Below, piece after piece: positions 37,676 to 50,200 of a DNA stretch of 64,000 bases. The notes under the pieces were generated by a model, which saw only the letters and a program-made list of their open reading frames with translations, searched no databases and was not told the DNA's origin. The translations under genes were made by a program, and so were the position numbers. The stretch is from Numida meleagris (Eukaryota; Chordata; Aves; Galliformes; Numididae): NCBI RefSeq assembly GCF_002078875.1, contig NC_034415.1, positions 22,530,331 to 22,594,330 on the forward strand, in the 5' to 3' direction. Every line of letters begins with the position of its first letter. The first letter of the stretch is position 1.

Positions 37676-37890
37676 TCATAGAATCATTGAATTCTTAAGG
37701 TTGGAAAAGACCTTTAAGATCGTCTAGTCTAACCACCAACCTATCATCACCATGCCCACTAAGCCATGTACCCTTTTCTTGAACACCTCCAGGGACAGTG
37801 ACTCCATTGCTTCCATGGGTAGTCTGATCCAATGCATGATCACTCTTTCTAGGTGTTCTGATAGTTTTTCCTAATATTCAACCCTGAAAT
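37676..37890 (-). mobile_element. CR1 LINE fragment, minus orientation
   Basis: On the plus strand it opens with TTCATAGAATCATTGAATTC. It continues with AAGGTTGGAAAAGACC, AAGATCGTCTAGTCTAACCACC and the inverted last ORF2 codons (GAACACCTCCAGGGACAGTGACTCC). It ends near CCTAATATTCAACCCTGAA. About 215 bp of the CR1 3' end remain. The match to the family pattern is good but visibly decayed: the terminal octamers are reduced to one and a half units. It lies 470 bp from another minus-strand CR1 of a different type. Confidence 0.93.
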
Positions 37891-38358
37891 TGCTATGTTA
37901 AGAAAAACCCTGCAACCTAATGAAAAAAACCACCAGCTTCCGACTGCCATTCTATTTTTGTCCTAATTTCCTTTGATCAAATATCTAGGAATTTCCATAT
38001 GACAACAAAAGGCTACACCTAAAGCCAAATTTTCAGCCAATTTTCAAGCTTTATTTTGAAAGTAAAAACTCATTAGGACTATGGAGAACGAGTGACTTCA
38101 GTTCCAATAATGACTATTTGGAAAAGTCATCAGCAACAGGTTGGTGAATATTGTGATGGGAAAAAAATCATTGGCAGTACCAATGCCAGCCTCTTAATGG
38201 TAATAGTCTAGAGGCTGAACAATGTTTCCTGGTGGCTGTAAGGGTTTGCAGATTCTGTGAACTAATCTCTACCTAAAGCTTCCTAAGACTTCTCCTGAGC
38301 ATGGGGTAGGGAAATGGTACAAAGGGAAAGTAATGTGATCTGTGAGCTTGAAGACCAT
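37891..38358. other. Unique spacer between two minus-strand CR1 copies
   Basis: The 468 bp carry no recognised gene or repeat. The CR1 on each side differs in 3' UTR wording, so they are separate insertions rather than one element split in two. Confidence 0.65.
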
Positions 38359-38526
38359 TTCATAGAATTAAATCATGGCATCATTTGAATTGGAAAAAAC
38401 TTTCAAAGGTCATCGTTCTAACTCCCCTGCAATGAACAGGGACACCTACAGCTAGGTCAGGTTGCTCAGAGCCTGGTCCAACCTGACCTTGAATGTCTCC
38501 AGAGACAGACTGTCTGCCACATTTTG
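38359..38526 (-). mobile_element. CR1 LINE fragment, minus orientation, older type
   Basis: It starts with TTCATAGAATTAAATCATGG. It continues with TTGGAAAAAACTTTCAAAGGTCATC, CTAACTCCCCTGCAATGAACAGGGACACC and CAGGTTGCTCAGAGCCTGGTCCAACC, and ends in CTTGAATGTCTCCAGAGACAGACTG. These are the inverted words of an older CR1 group whose 3' UTR carries the CCCTGC...CAGGGACACCT signature. About 168 bp remain. Confidence 0.93.
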
Positions 38527-41500
38527 TAGGATGCCAAAAGGTAGTAAAGTAGGAATACCAGAGAATAGTCACACAGTCTGGCATTTACCCCCAAATACTG
38601 TAAATGCTTAATGGTATCAAGTAGAAACAGATGAAGACATACACCTAGATCACTGTTGATCCATCAAAGGAGTTAGCGTGCCACACCGTGTGCCCCCATT
38701 TTATTAGCGTGCTAAGCAGGAACTTGTGGGAGATTGGGTCCTTCACTATGAGTTTTCAGTAAATACTGATTGCTGCCCTGTGGCTAAGATTAAGAGCTTT
38801 CACCCTCAGTGACCCATAAATGTATGCCCTAGGACCTTTCCCCAGAGAATTTCAAATGACTTTACCAACTGACTTAGGTAAAAATGTGAAGCAGTCTTAC
38901 TCCTTCAAAGCCTATGAGTACATTTCCTACCCAAAGCACAAGATTCAGACACTGTTTATTCTGTTCTGCCCAGGGCTTGCTCTTTTTGTTTTGTACTGAA
39001 TTTCTTTCCTGTTAGATATTGTTCATGAGCCAAAGTTTTCTTTGGAACTCGGAATGGGAAAGGACCACCTGGGTTAGGAATTCCTGTCTTCTGGAATTGC
39101 AGATTGCTGTGCCAGTTTCATCATTTTTTCTCAGAAAACAGGTATTTAGTGCTGGCTGGGAAAGTGTACTAGTTGGGTATGGACACAGAGGATGACTTCC
39201 ATCCAAAACAAGCTGTATTACAAAAAACAGCAATAAATTAGTTAACAGTAGATCCACATAATCATGGCAAGGCTAGGAGGTAAGCTCTACAAAAGGCAGC
39301 AGGGTCAGTCTGGTATTCAACCAGTTTTCTGTAATCTCAAGGAAAGTAGGCAGGTGTGAGGGAAGAGTAGGATTAGGTAGCAATGTACCATCCTACAAAC
39401 CACCCCTGCTGGGCATATGCAGAGGGACAAGATGCCCATGTGAGCTGTCATGGTCATGTCTGTGTCTTGTCAGAGCCAACAAGTGAGGTTACAGCACAGG
39501 CATGTCAAACACATTGTCAGAAGGTGCTGAAGTGGCTGGGTTTTATTTTAATCTGGAAATATGGCCCTTGCTGCCTTTTATGATGTGCCAGTCTAAGCTG
39601 CCTCTGGCAGCTGTGAGAATATTGGTTTTGGCAAACAGCTGCAAGGAGCAGCAGACTGGAAGGAGTCAGCAGCAAATGTGATAAAAGGGGAAAGTTGCTG
39701 ATGCCAGGAGGAAAAGTGCAAGGTCCCACTGATTACCAGAAACCCTTTAGGAGCTGAGAGGAAGAGGAGGTCTCCTCAGACATTGGGATGGATGGACAGA
39801 AGATTAGCCTTCTCCTCTTGACTTCAGCTGAATTGCTCCGGTGTGCTTTCCAGATGCCCCACTGGCTGGAGGGGAAGGATGCTCCAAAGAAGAAGGGCAG
39901 AACTGACAGAAAATGCCAGGGAAAGATTTCTCTCCTTATCTGGTGCTTGACTGAACTGAGTCTCTTTGATAAAAAGGACTGGGCCCAGGTCACCAGTGAT
40001 GGAATACAAATGGGAGCTGAAGCTGTCCAAACTGAAGGCCAAAACTCTGTAGGTAAACTACTCTGTGCTACCTTAACAGGTGCGATATTTCCCAGCACTA
40101 GAATTTGATTGCAAAACAAACCACCTCTGTCTTATAACCCTCCTACTCTGTGGTTACAGCAATGGGCTTTTTTTGCCAACTAGATAACAAGCACTTTGGG
40201 ACCACAATCTTTTTATGTGCTTTTTGCTCACAAAGAGGGTGGTGTATGTAAAAAGTCCCAAGTCCTTGTGAATGCTATACATTGATGATAATAATGTGAA
40301 TTCTCACAGTTCCTTCTCTAACCTGATAGCTGTCATGAGAAGGCTCATCAAAGATAATCTCCAAGAGGGGATCCCTAGAAGGAAGATGAATTTCTATGCC
40401 ATCTCAGGGATACAGTCAGCTTGTTATCATTGCAGTTTCCATTTACATGCAGAAATGCAAAACGTCTAGGCAAGGGGCTGCTTAACTTGTGGCTGCCCAA
40501 TTTGTGTTTGAGAGTCCAAATCCTGGACGAATATAGCACCAAAAGGTGTCAGCCGTCCATAAGATCACCATAGCACATCCTGCAGAGATTTTCACAGTGA
40601 CCCTTCTGTGCACGACCTCTTGCACAACAAGGACAGAGTTGCAATTAATTTTTCCTGAATGGAGCCTAGGCACTTGTGTTTGACTAAATCCAGCCCACTG
40701 TGAGACTTTGCCCATAACTCTGTGTGTTTCCAAAAAATGTACTCTTTTTGTACACAGTAGTTCAGTTTTGCTTCATGTTGTGTTTCCTGTTTCTGATCAG
40801 GGCCAGCAAGTGGAAATGCTGGAGGAATCATCTGAAATGCTGTTCTACTATTTTCAGTGTAAGGAGAAATTGAAAACACAAAGTATAGAAGCTTTTTGTT
40901 GGGAAACCTCTAGTCCAGCTTTGCAAATGGAAGATCTTTAGGGAAGAGTCAGATCTCTGAAGCATACGTAGCTTATCCTAAACAAAAGCATGCTTTGAAC
41001 CTAACTGAGATACAGCTGTGACTGGCGTTTAGAGAGGAATTTACAAGCCTGGAGCAATTTATAGCCAAGAGAATTTTCCAAGAAATGAATGTAGGAATAA
41101 ATATTTACCTCTTTTCTCCAAATCCCCATACCAAATCTTATGCTGAAATAATTATCTTCTCTTTATTCAAAGAGCAGCTCAGATTTAAGTAATAGACATC
41201 TCGTGTTTTTGTGTACCATTTTAGTCAGCACTTTGTGGGGAGTGTATTTGAGAATAAAATAGTTGTGGTAAGGTATATCGCTTGTGATACCAGATCAGAG
41301 TAGTTTGTAGTTTTGTGTTGGTAATGATCTAGATGGAAATAACATACAACAAATTGAAGACCTGGTTGGTGACTTTCATATAGTTAGGCATACTTGCCAG
41401 ACCTCCTTTTATCCCCAGTAATTTTAGACCTGTGAAGAGTTGATTTTAATGAAATAGGAATCACTATTTTGAGTTGAAAGGAAAGTGTGTCTGTCTCTGG

Positions 41501-42009
41501 TATTTTCCAAAAACATGCAACTTCCTGAGATGTTTCCTACACTTCAGTGATGTTCTGCTTGTAGACTTCATTCAAACATTTTTTTAATTATAATTCTTCT
41601 TTGAAAAGGAAACAAATAATAGTAATTAAAAAATTAACACAAAGAAAAGCAGAGAAAAAAAGAAAAGGAAGAGGTTTTAATCTTGAGCTGGCTATTGTTA
41701 CATATTTTTTCCATATTTTGATGCAGAGCCTGATGTTCATGGCTGAGTTAAAGTGTGAGTAACTTCTAGTGATCTGGTTCATGGCGTGCTGTTGTTATTT
41801 ACTCAGGTTATTATAGCAGTGCCAAACCACAACAAGTTTGAATTGTGCCAGCTGGTACATGTGTGCCTGGAGAAAAGGCATCCCAGCTGCAACACTGCAA
41901 TCAGAAAGTGACAGAGGGAAATCAGTGTGAAGGTATCTACATAAAAGAAAATCCAATAGAAAAGGACAAAGATGATGAAAAAACCTGAAAATACAATTTC
42001 TGTGAAAAA
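38527..42009. other. Non-coding sequence, no gene recognised
   Basis: Open frames at 39733-40119 (128 codons, minus) and 39788-40108 (106 codons, plus) occupy the same DNA on opposite strands. Neither shows a motif or composition that favours a real protein. No transposon was recognised. Confidence 0.62.
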
Positions 42010-42300
42010 GATTGACAGAACTTGGATTGTTTAGTCTAGAGGAAAGACAACTGTGAGACAGTTGTGATAACAGTCTTCAAATATGTTGAAGATTGCCACA
42101 AAGAGGGAGGTGATGAATTCCTCTCTATATCCACTGGGGATAAGGCGAGGAGGGAAGGGCTTAAATTGCAGTAGTGGTAGTTTGGGTTACGCAGGAGGAA
42201 AATCTTTTCAAGGAGAAGGAAAAGAACACAGGGATAGATTTCCCAGGAAGCGTTCAGAATCTCTGGCACCATAGATCTTTAAAAGCAGGATGGAGGAAGG
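42010..42300 (+). mobile_element. Ancient CR1-like LINE relic, plus orientation
   Basis: The order of words follows the CR1 ORF2 C-terminal region. TTGGATTGTTTAGTCTAGAGG stands for the LFSLE block, then AACAGTCTTCAAATATGTTGAAG for the region before the cysteine-poor loop, then AAAGAGGGAGGTGATGAATTCCTCTC, then GGGCTTAAATTGCAG, and TTTCCCAGGAAG at the HW-x-LP-R-E equivalent. Stops and indels break every frame. Divergence is far higher than in the copy at 17698-18453, so this belongs to an old CR1 or related lineage. The 3' limit is uncertain and may reach about 42335. Confidence 0.78.
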
Positions 42301-43739
42301 TGTGGTTGGTGGTCTCTCAAGGTTTAACTTGATAGCACGCTTTATGATTTTCCTGGTTGAGAACTAAAGCATTGAGAACTGGAGTGAATTCCACAATGTG
42401 TAACCTAGGGCAGGAGTACAAGTCAATGATCCTGAGTTTATTGGCTTACTGAATGAAAAGAGAACAGTGTCTGGGAATAATATTAAAAATAATTAACCGA
42501 CGGTATGATATCAAATAATAAAATAATAAGAATAAATTAAATCAAATGTTTACATTTTGAAGGATTAATAAGTTTTTCTTAACTGTGTTCTTGCTGAAAA
42601 CTAGCTAAACATCCAAAATTTTCCAGTCTGTAGAGAATTCCAATATTTTGGAATGTCTTTATTCAGAATCGACTTTCAAGTAGTATGTTCTGTTCAGTGC
42701 TGAAGCACAGTGTTAAGTATGAAAGGAAGTATGCACTGATGTACTGTAATAACTGATGTTGTGTATATATGTAAACAGCAAATCAGAACATTATCACTGA
42801 CACATAACATTTTTGCATTTAAAGAACAAAAGGAAAGAAATCAAAATGATTAGTTGCTGTTCCACTCATGCCAAAAATGTAGTTGTTAGTATCAGAATGC
42901 TTTGCTGAGCCAAGCTGGATTGAAATCTGCCTATTTCTAACATGAAACTGTGCACTGAAGTTTTTGAGCAGCGCTGTTCCCATATATTCCTTTATTACCA
43001 TTTTCTATCATTGTTTGAACAAAATCAGAAGGGCCAGAAAAAACACAGGAAAAAGCTGCTCTAACTGGAAGCAGGGTTACCTGATATAACCCCAAAGGAC
43101 CTGCTCCCTCGACATTTCCAATCAGTGAAATTACTCAGTTGTCATCTGTTTATTTTTGTATCAACAAGTTCAACATAATGAAGCCAGCTTACCCTTCTGA
43201 AAAGCTTAAGAGCTGTGTTGGTATCCACTGAATATTTAAAACACATGCAGGACACATGATAATATGAGCAGAAATGTCTTCATATGGATGGCTCACTCCT
43301 ATTTATCTGAGTGTGTTTCATGCTGTACATGTCTGTAGTACCTTGATTGCCACCGAAAATCTAAAGCACTGTTGAAGTAGCATTTTGTCTTTATCTGACC
43401 ACCACCACAACCAGTTGTGACAGCAGTTTTAACTCTGATTTAAGAGAGATGGTTTGAGTCATGTGCCCAAGGCTGATAAGTGCTGGGCTTAGGAAAAAGA
43501 TCTGAGATTCCCAGTGTCTGGAGGGCCACAGAGAGGCACAGGTGGGATGGAGTCAGCATCAGCATGGTCGCTTCTCCATCACGCAGCCCAGATTGTGCAG
43601 TTTCTGATGTGGGGACCACAGTTCCTTGCCTGCACTGGCTACGAGGCACATCCACTCCTGCATGAGAAGGATCCCCTTGAGCAGCCTACAGCAGAGGCTA
43701 AGAGTGGGAGAGCCTGAGAATCAAAATTAATGTGTCTTG
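42301..43739. other. Non-coding sequence, nothing recognised
   Basis: AT-rich in its first part (42480-42560 is mostly A and T), ordinary later. Opposite-strand frames at 43440-43717 overlap each other and carry no motif. Confidence 0.62.
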
Positions 43740-44260
43740 CCAGGAGAAACCTTTCACTGGCTTTGTTTGTGCTGTGGCTATTTTGCAGAATAATTTCATT
43801 CCTCAGCCATCATCTTCCCCATCCATTAAATCCACTTCAGAATGATTCCATTATAAAGCATGTACCCCACAAGTGACACAAAATGTACAATGTGCACAAG
43901 TCCTAAGTTGCCACTAGTGCTTCAAGGGCCTGACTGGCATATTGTCAAACATTTTACAATCTAGCAAGTTGCCAAATACCTTCTAATTAAACAAACCGTT
44001 CCTTGCATAATGCCAAACAATTTAACATGTTTATAGTTTTTAATCTAATGCTGCATCTAGTTTAAAGGTCTGCTTTAAATATCAAAGTCTTCTGATCATC
44101 TAATGACAGTTGAGAGCTGATGATGGAGCATTTCACCCACACATGCCAGTGTGTCTAAAGAATTAATATTCCGTCTATTTTTTCCCTCCCTCATAGAATT
44201 CACCACAAATTGTGTACAAAATCCTTTACCACCCTTTATGGCTAGGTTTGGAGAATCACT
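43740..44260. other. Candidate conserved non-coding block (texture only)
   Basis: AT-rich but complex sequence without a transposon signature. It has several core words of the kind found in developmental enhancers: TAATTAAAC near 43984, TTTAATCTAATG near 44039, GCTTTAAATATCAAAG near 44072 and ATCTAATGACAG near 44098. Short words such as TTGCCA and AACA(A)TTTAACAT recur. The call rests on appearance alone. Confidence 0.25.
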
Positions 44261-44959
44261 ACTGGTACACAATATGTATTAAGGTACTTCTTTATTTTTG
44301 CAGAGCTTTTCTCCAGGAATTAAGAAGGGGAACAGGGTTTGGTAGGTCACTCTCTTGAACAACTGCAGGCATCCATGGTTATTATAAAGGACCAGATTAG
44401 GAAGTCTGAATATAAGCCTCACAACTAGACTAAGTTTGAAAATCTCTCTGTGTGTAAGGTGATTCATTTCAATGCCCAAGGTGATCCATCTCATTCCAGA
44501 TTCTACCATGTCACCATTTGTCACATCTCGTCCATATCCCATAAAAGGGAAAGAGAAGAGTCTCTGAAGCTCAGTGGAGAGCTGATGTGAGGAGAGAATG
44601 TCAGAAGTGATCCTGGATGAAAGCTGAAGACTGGCTTTCTCCTGAGCTATGAACAGAGGGGTTCAGCTCGAGCTCATACCTATAGTCAGTAAAATCAGAG
44701 ACCCGTTGACACTTTTCATAATTTATAGCAAATTTCTCAATAGCCAGTGGAGGAGCTGAAACAAGTTACTTTTCATGTCAGTGGCAACCAGAGAATCAGA
44801 TTCAATAGCATATTTATTCAGTGAAGCTTCTCTTTGCTGTACTAAAGAGCTCCAGGAGTGTCTTTGCAGCATATTGTTACCATCTATTGCCACTTACCCA
44901 TCTTTTCACAAACACATTCACTCAGGTAGAGATTTAAGTCAATGTGAAAGGCAAGCCAG
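44261..44959. other. Non-coding sequence, nothing recognised
   Basis: No repeat or gene was seen. An 87-codon minus-strand frame at 44279-44542 has no recognisable family feature. Confidence 0.62.
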
Positions 44960-45240
44960 CACACCAAACCATAAAGAAAACAATGGTTGGTATAACAGCT
45001 GGGCGAGTAACTAGAATAGACAATGCCTCTATAGCCAGCCAGGCCCAGCTCTATTTATGCAGGTGTAAAAGAGCTCTTGCCATTGGAAATAGTGCACTCT
45101 CATTGTATTACACATTCTTTCCTCCATCAGCATCCTGTTTAAACAGGCTCAGTGTGAAGGGGGTGTCTGCTATTCATTTGCAGATGCCTTGTGATGATAT
45201 GAAACATAATTGTATAATTTATACAGAATAAACCAAGAAA
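44960..45240. other. Candidate conserved non-coding block (texture only)
   Basis: Compact complex stretch with TATTTATGCAGGTG (near 45051), TTAAACAGGCTC, CAGATGCC (near 45181) and TAATTGTATAATTTATAC (near 45208). These are homeodomain- and E-box-like words. No transposon is visible. A 95-codon frame (44944-45231) runs through it without recognisable similarity. Confidence 0.25.
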
Positions 45241-46814
45241 TGGCTGCTGTTCAAGGGAGCTAGCAAGGCCCCAAAGTGCTTGAAATATTGGAGCAGGCAG
45301 AAAAGATAACAAAGCCTGATCTTTTTGCTACTCCTTTCTTGTACAGGAGGAGAGGAAAATTAGTGAAAGAATGTGATTCAGATGTGCTTGGTTATTGCTG
45401 GAAGAGAGAGAAGCACAATGGCTCTGCAAACCTATTGAGTAACTCCACCAAAGCCAATGTACTTGCCCTGGGAATGAATACTGGCCCTTAGACTCTTCTT
45501 TCTGTGCAGTGCAGCTCTTCAGATGTTTGTCAAAATGAATGTTCAATTGTTTGTTTGTTTAGAGCCAACGATGTCAGATTGCACATTATGGCCCCGCTGT
45601 GCTTGGCTTGTTCATGACTTCTCTGCCTGAAATCGTTTTGGTTTTATTTAGCTGGAGGAGGGAGAAGGACGTTGGGGACTTTGTTTTATTTTGTAATGCA
45701 TGATTCAAGACTTGAATGTTAAATTTGGGGCTTGGCTCTGAGGCAGGTCAAAAGAGAATAGCTTGGAATAAACTGCTGATGTGGAGTCTTGCTTTCTATG
45801 TAATGGCAGGATGTTTTCGTGCTATGAACCTATGAACAACTCATCTAGAATTACTACACTGTTACCTTCCAGAGAGATTTTCTGGCTTAAAACTAAGACC
45901 TCTTGATTCTGACTTCCTGTGCAGCAATGCTATCACTACATCAAGGTAATAAACTCCCAGGCTTTTCATGTCAGCATTCTGATTCAGTTTACATGAAATT
46001 TTAAGCTGCAAGAAAATACTCAGAAATGAACAAGCGAAAAGCAAAGTGTTTCAAACTGTACTTGTTATGCTACAATTTTCACACACTAGTTCCAGTCTTG
46101 TGAGACAAAACTCACTATTTTTCTTCTTGTTCAACAGCTTTCATTAGAAAACATGGCTTGTTCAGTGTTTTTCCATTAACTGATTTCAACTTAATCATTG
46201 TTCAATGTTTGTAACAACACAATGTTGGCTTAAGATGCATTTCAGAGCTGATCAGAACATTGGGGGTTTAAAAAAGGAGTATTTAGCATCTCCATGAGTG
46301 AAGGTAGAGGACAGATGTGCAAGAGTCCACCAAACCCACTGCTTGGTTCAGTAAAGCTTCAGTCTGGACCCATTTTCTGATGAAGTTGTTTTTTGAATAT
46401 TTAGCTCTTGTAAGAGTGAGTGTCAAAATAATGGTATTTACCACAAGAATAGATATGGCCTTTTCCAATCATATCCATTAATGAAAGTCAACACAATGTG
46501 GTGTTACTTAGCAAAATGAAACCCCATGTCCTTGCTCTGAGAAATACATACATGCTGAAGCAGAACCAAAGTTGACATTTTCAGAACACCGTAAAAGAGA
46601 CATTTAGAGTGTTTTGCAATCATGAGAAATAATGACAGTAAAAATGCTCTGAGTTTGTATTACGAAAGTATGATAACCCTAAATAATAATGCTATTTTTG
46701 CAGTTGACTTAGAAGATGCCCAAAATATTCATTGCTAATCCTCTCTCTTGACAGATCTTGCAGGTTTCAACAGAACAGAGGGCAAGATATTGCACATACT
46801 TTTGCTTACATTGC
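45241..46814. other. Non-coding sequence, nothing recognised
   Basis: Unique AT-leaning sequence with a (TTTG)3 patch near 45549-45560 and no identifiable gene or transposon. Confidence 0.62.
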
Positions 46815-47228
46815 CATAATGTAACTTAGGTTGGAAGGGAAATCTGGGGCCTTCTGGTTCAAAATAACTTTCAAAGATTGCTCACAATCCCATTGAGTCA
46901 GGTGCTGAATATCTCCAAGAATGGAGATTTCAAGGCTTCCTTGTCCTCCTTTTCAGCGTTTGACTACCCTCACTTTTATTTCGTATAATTTCTTAACATA
47001 TCAGGTTTTCCATTCTTGCAGCTTGCACCCATTACCTCTTGATCTTTTAGTGTCCACCTCTCAAAAAAGTCTGCCTCTGTCTTCCCTATAGACCACACAG
47101 TAGGTATTTGAAGACAGGAATAAGGTCACCCAATAGCTTACTCTTCCTAAGACTGCACCAATTGATTTCCAGAGTTTTCTTGGAAAATATCACTAGACCC
47201 TTGCTTGCTCTGTTTGTGTTTCCTTCCC
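46815..47228 (-). mobile_element. Old CR1 LINE fragment, minus orientation
   Basis: Read on the plus strand the family order is preserved over about 410 bp. AGGTTGGAAGGGAAATCTGGGG begins the inverted 3' UTR. TGAATATCTCCAAGAATGGAGATT and GCTTGCACCCATTACCTCTTGATC follow. Then come TAGTGTCCACCTCTCAAAAAAGTCTGC, AGGTATTTGAAGACAGGAATAAGGTC and the AGACTGCACCAATTGATTTCCAGAG stretch. No reading frame survives. Its length and decay suggest an older insertion than the copies near 19287 and 37676. The terminal octamer is degraded (GCCATAATGTAAC). Confidence 0.9.
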
Positions 47229-50200
47229 CAGGCATCTACTGCCAGCTGTACTGGGGAATGAATGGCAGCCTATGTTGGCCGTTGGCCTTACCCACTATTG
47301 CACTCTTGTATTCTTGGGAAGGACATACTAACCCTGACTTACACACTCGAAGCCTTTCCATGAGCTACGAGATTGTGATTGCAAGTATGCAAGATGACTT
47401 AACTGCTACCAGTTGTTTTAAGTGTTTAAAATTTCCAAATATTTGAAAGCCAGTGCAGTGCAGATGCTTTTAGGATCAGGTTCCTTGCAGATTGAATTGC
47501 CCTGACATCTGCAAAGTGATTTGCTTCTCAGTGTCTGTTTCAAATTCAATAAACTTTACAGTAGCCATATTTGACCACAAAGTGTTTGTATCAACTTCTG
47601 TGCACTTCTGAAGCAAAACCCACCTTTCCATATATTCTTATGTGGTTCGATTTTCACACAATCTAGGATGCTACCCAAGTACTCAGCAAATGCCACAGGA
47701 TTATGGAATGGTATTACTAGTTGCCAGAAAACAAATGCAACAGAAAGAAAGAAAGAAAGAGAAAACTCATGACACACTTCTTCTGTTACCAACTTCTTTC
47801 ACTCTGCTGTTGAGATAAGCATTGTAAAGAGATCTTTGTTAGAACAGTTCTCTGGGTATTCTGAAAGGGGCTTGACTTGGTGAAACACTACACTTTGCTT
47901 GAAAAACAGATTCTTGCAAGGCTTCTGCCTGTTTAATGAATTAAAGTGCAGCAGGGCACTTCTGCACTTCAGCCAGTCCTGTCTTCTCTGCCATGAGGAC
48001 CAGTGTCATGTCCCTCATGTAAATTGCATTCAAAGCCATTCAAAAGCTATAACAATTCTGGTATAAGTGTCATTGATGCAAAAAAGTGGTCACCTGCTGT
48101 CTAGTATCATCATCTAGACAACTGACATGTGGAGGTAGGCTAGGTGGATTGATAACTATACTACAGTATGGCTGACATCATTTGTTCCCTTCCTTTTCTT
48201 TCCCCTAAGATCCTGCCATTCACTGTCCATCATTTTTGCTCTCTCTGAAAAAAGATCCTGGTTTTCTTTGCAATGTATAGATGGGAATTACTGCTTATCA
48301 GTCTGATGTCTATTTTCAGCAGCTGGGGAGGAGAGGTGATAGTGGCAAGTGAAACAGGGAAAGGGCAAATGTCTCAAATCATTTCCACTGTCAACTACTC
48401 CCACTACACCTGGGGAGAAGCAGTTCCTCTGCAGCATTTCTCCATAACACCAATACCAAGAAGCAGGTGCTTTCTGCGGCACCGACTCCAGAAGTGTCTA
48501 TTGGTACACAGGAGAACTGGAGCAGGAGTGGCCGCTGAGGACACTTGAGACCACATAATTCATCCAGAGCAAAAGGGAGGAAGGAACAAAAAGGAAGACC
48601 AGGAGATGGGGGAAAGTCCTTTTAAAGAAATTGCTCAAACACTTTAAAGTGTCTTCTCTTGAGGGAGGAGGAAGTAGGGACAGGAGACAGGAAATCTTTC
48701 TCAGCTCTGGATTCTCACACATGACTTCTGTGATAAAGATGAACAGAAAGCAGGTGAAGGAATAGATGTAGTGAGAACAGAAAGCATATGGGTAAGGGGA
48801 GCTCAGCACCTTTCTCACAAATCTTTTTCTCAGGAGAATGAGCTGCTGCTGATTTTGGCTGTCAGCAGCGTTGGGATTTGCAAGGTGCTGCGAGGATTTC
48901 TCATCCTATGTTAAAGTGCAGGATGCAACAACATGCCATCATCTTTGTCATGGCTTAATGAAAGGATGGGGTAACTGCCTGATGTGGGTATTTGTGAAAA
49001 AGTGTTTGCCTGCTTTAAGTTTTTTATTCTTTAAAGAAGAGAAAAGCTCACCTGGCTTTGTCACTATAGGGGAGTGGAGAAACTTGAATTTCTTCAGAAA
49101 AAAAGTGCTAGAAAGTGTTGGGCCAGACTTGGATTATCAGGGTTTTCTTCCTCTTATTTCTAAATTTATTAGGATTGTTTTCACTGTGGAATATGTGGGT
49201 GTGACTTATGTTTATTTATGAAAAATATCCGCATTGCTCTTTTCCTGAGCACAGATGAAAAGAAACAACAAGAGATGGCTTCTTTCATGTGGTGCTGAGC
49301 CTCTTTGTGCCTGCAAAGCCTCAAATTCCTCTTCCCTGGTGAGATGCTACCAGCTCCCCCCAAGCTGTCTTGGCACTTTGCTCATGTGTCCTCTTGGTGC
49401 TTCTCTCATGTCTCCACAGCAAGAACTTCTTCCCTTCCACTCCCCAAAAAACGTCATGGTCAGCAACATGGAGATAAACTGAGGAGCAGGTTAGCGTTGT
49501 AAGCAGGGATCAGGAGCTGGATATCTGTCTCCTGGCCTCAGTCTACCCTCCTGGACGTCTTGTTCTAACAAAAGTCAAGGTCGCTCCTGAGATGCAGCCA
49601 CTTTGCCAGCTCTGTACTTCAGTGCACAGACCAGATTTCCCAGGGGTGAATGGTCTAGTCATGCAAATCATGCCAAATTTCTATTGTACCTTGCCTTATG
49701 TGTCAGTATTTTCTGTCATGACATCCAGGCAGCATTTTTGTTCTCTCCCTTCTCCCACAGTTGCTCCAGGAGCCCATACTGTGTGCTTCAGTCTACCCAA
49801 GAGGAACAAAGACGGATGAGGGCAGAGGGCAGAAGAGGCATCAGTGACAGAAGACATCAGAGGGGTGAGCTGAAAGGGGAGGCAAAGTAGCTCAAAGTGC
49901 TCTGAGATGCTAAGTGCCATGGGGACAAAAGAGCAGGAGGTGGCATACCATGCTGGGGCAGCAGAAAGGTTGTACAGTGTTTTGGGTGCACTGGAGCAGA
50001 AATGATGTGCCAGTTGTTTTCAGTTTCCCAGCTGTGTGTTTTTTTTTAGCTAAATCTTGGGCTGGTTGGAGTGGGGGTGCTCATCAGTATGTGCACAGCC
50101 TGCACCTCACACACCAGGACCCTCTGTAGAATAGTAGGGAGAGAAATAACGGCTTGTGTTAAAGGGAAAATGGTTTGGGGAAGAACTGAGGCACAGCTGC

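Noticed and set aside
39733..40119. Frames of 128 and 106 codons on opposite strands of the same DNA
   Set aside because: Mutual shadows with no evidence favouring either strand.
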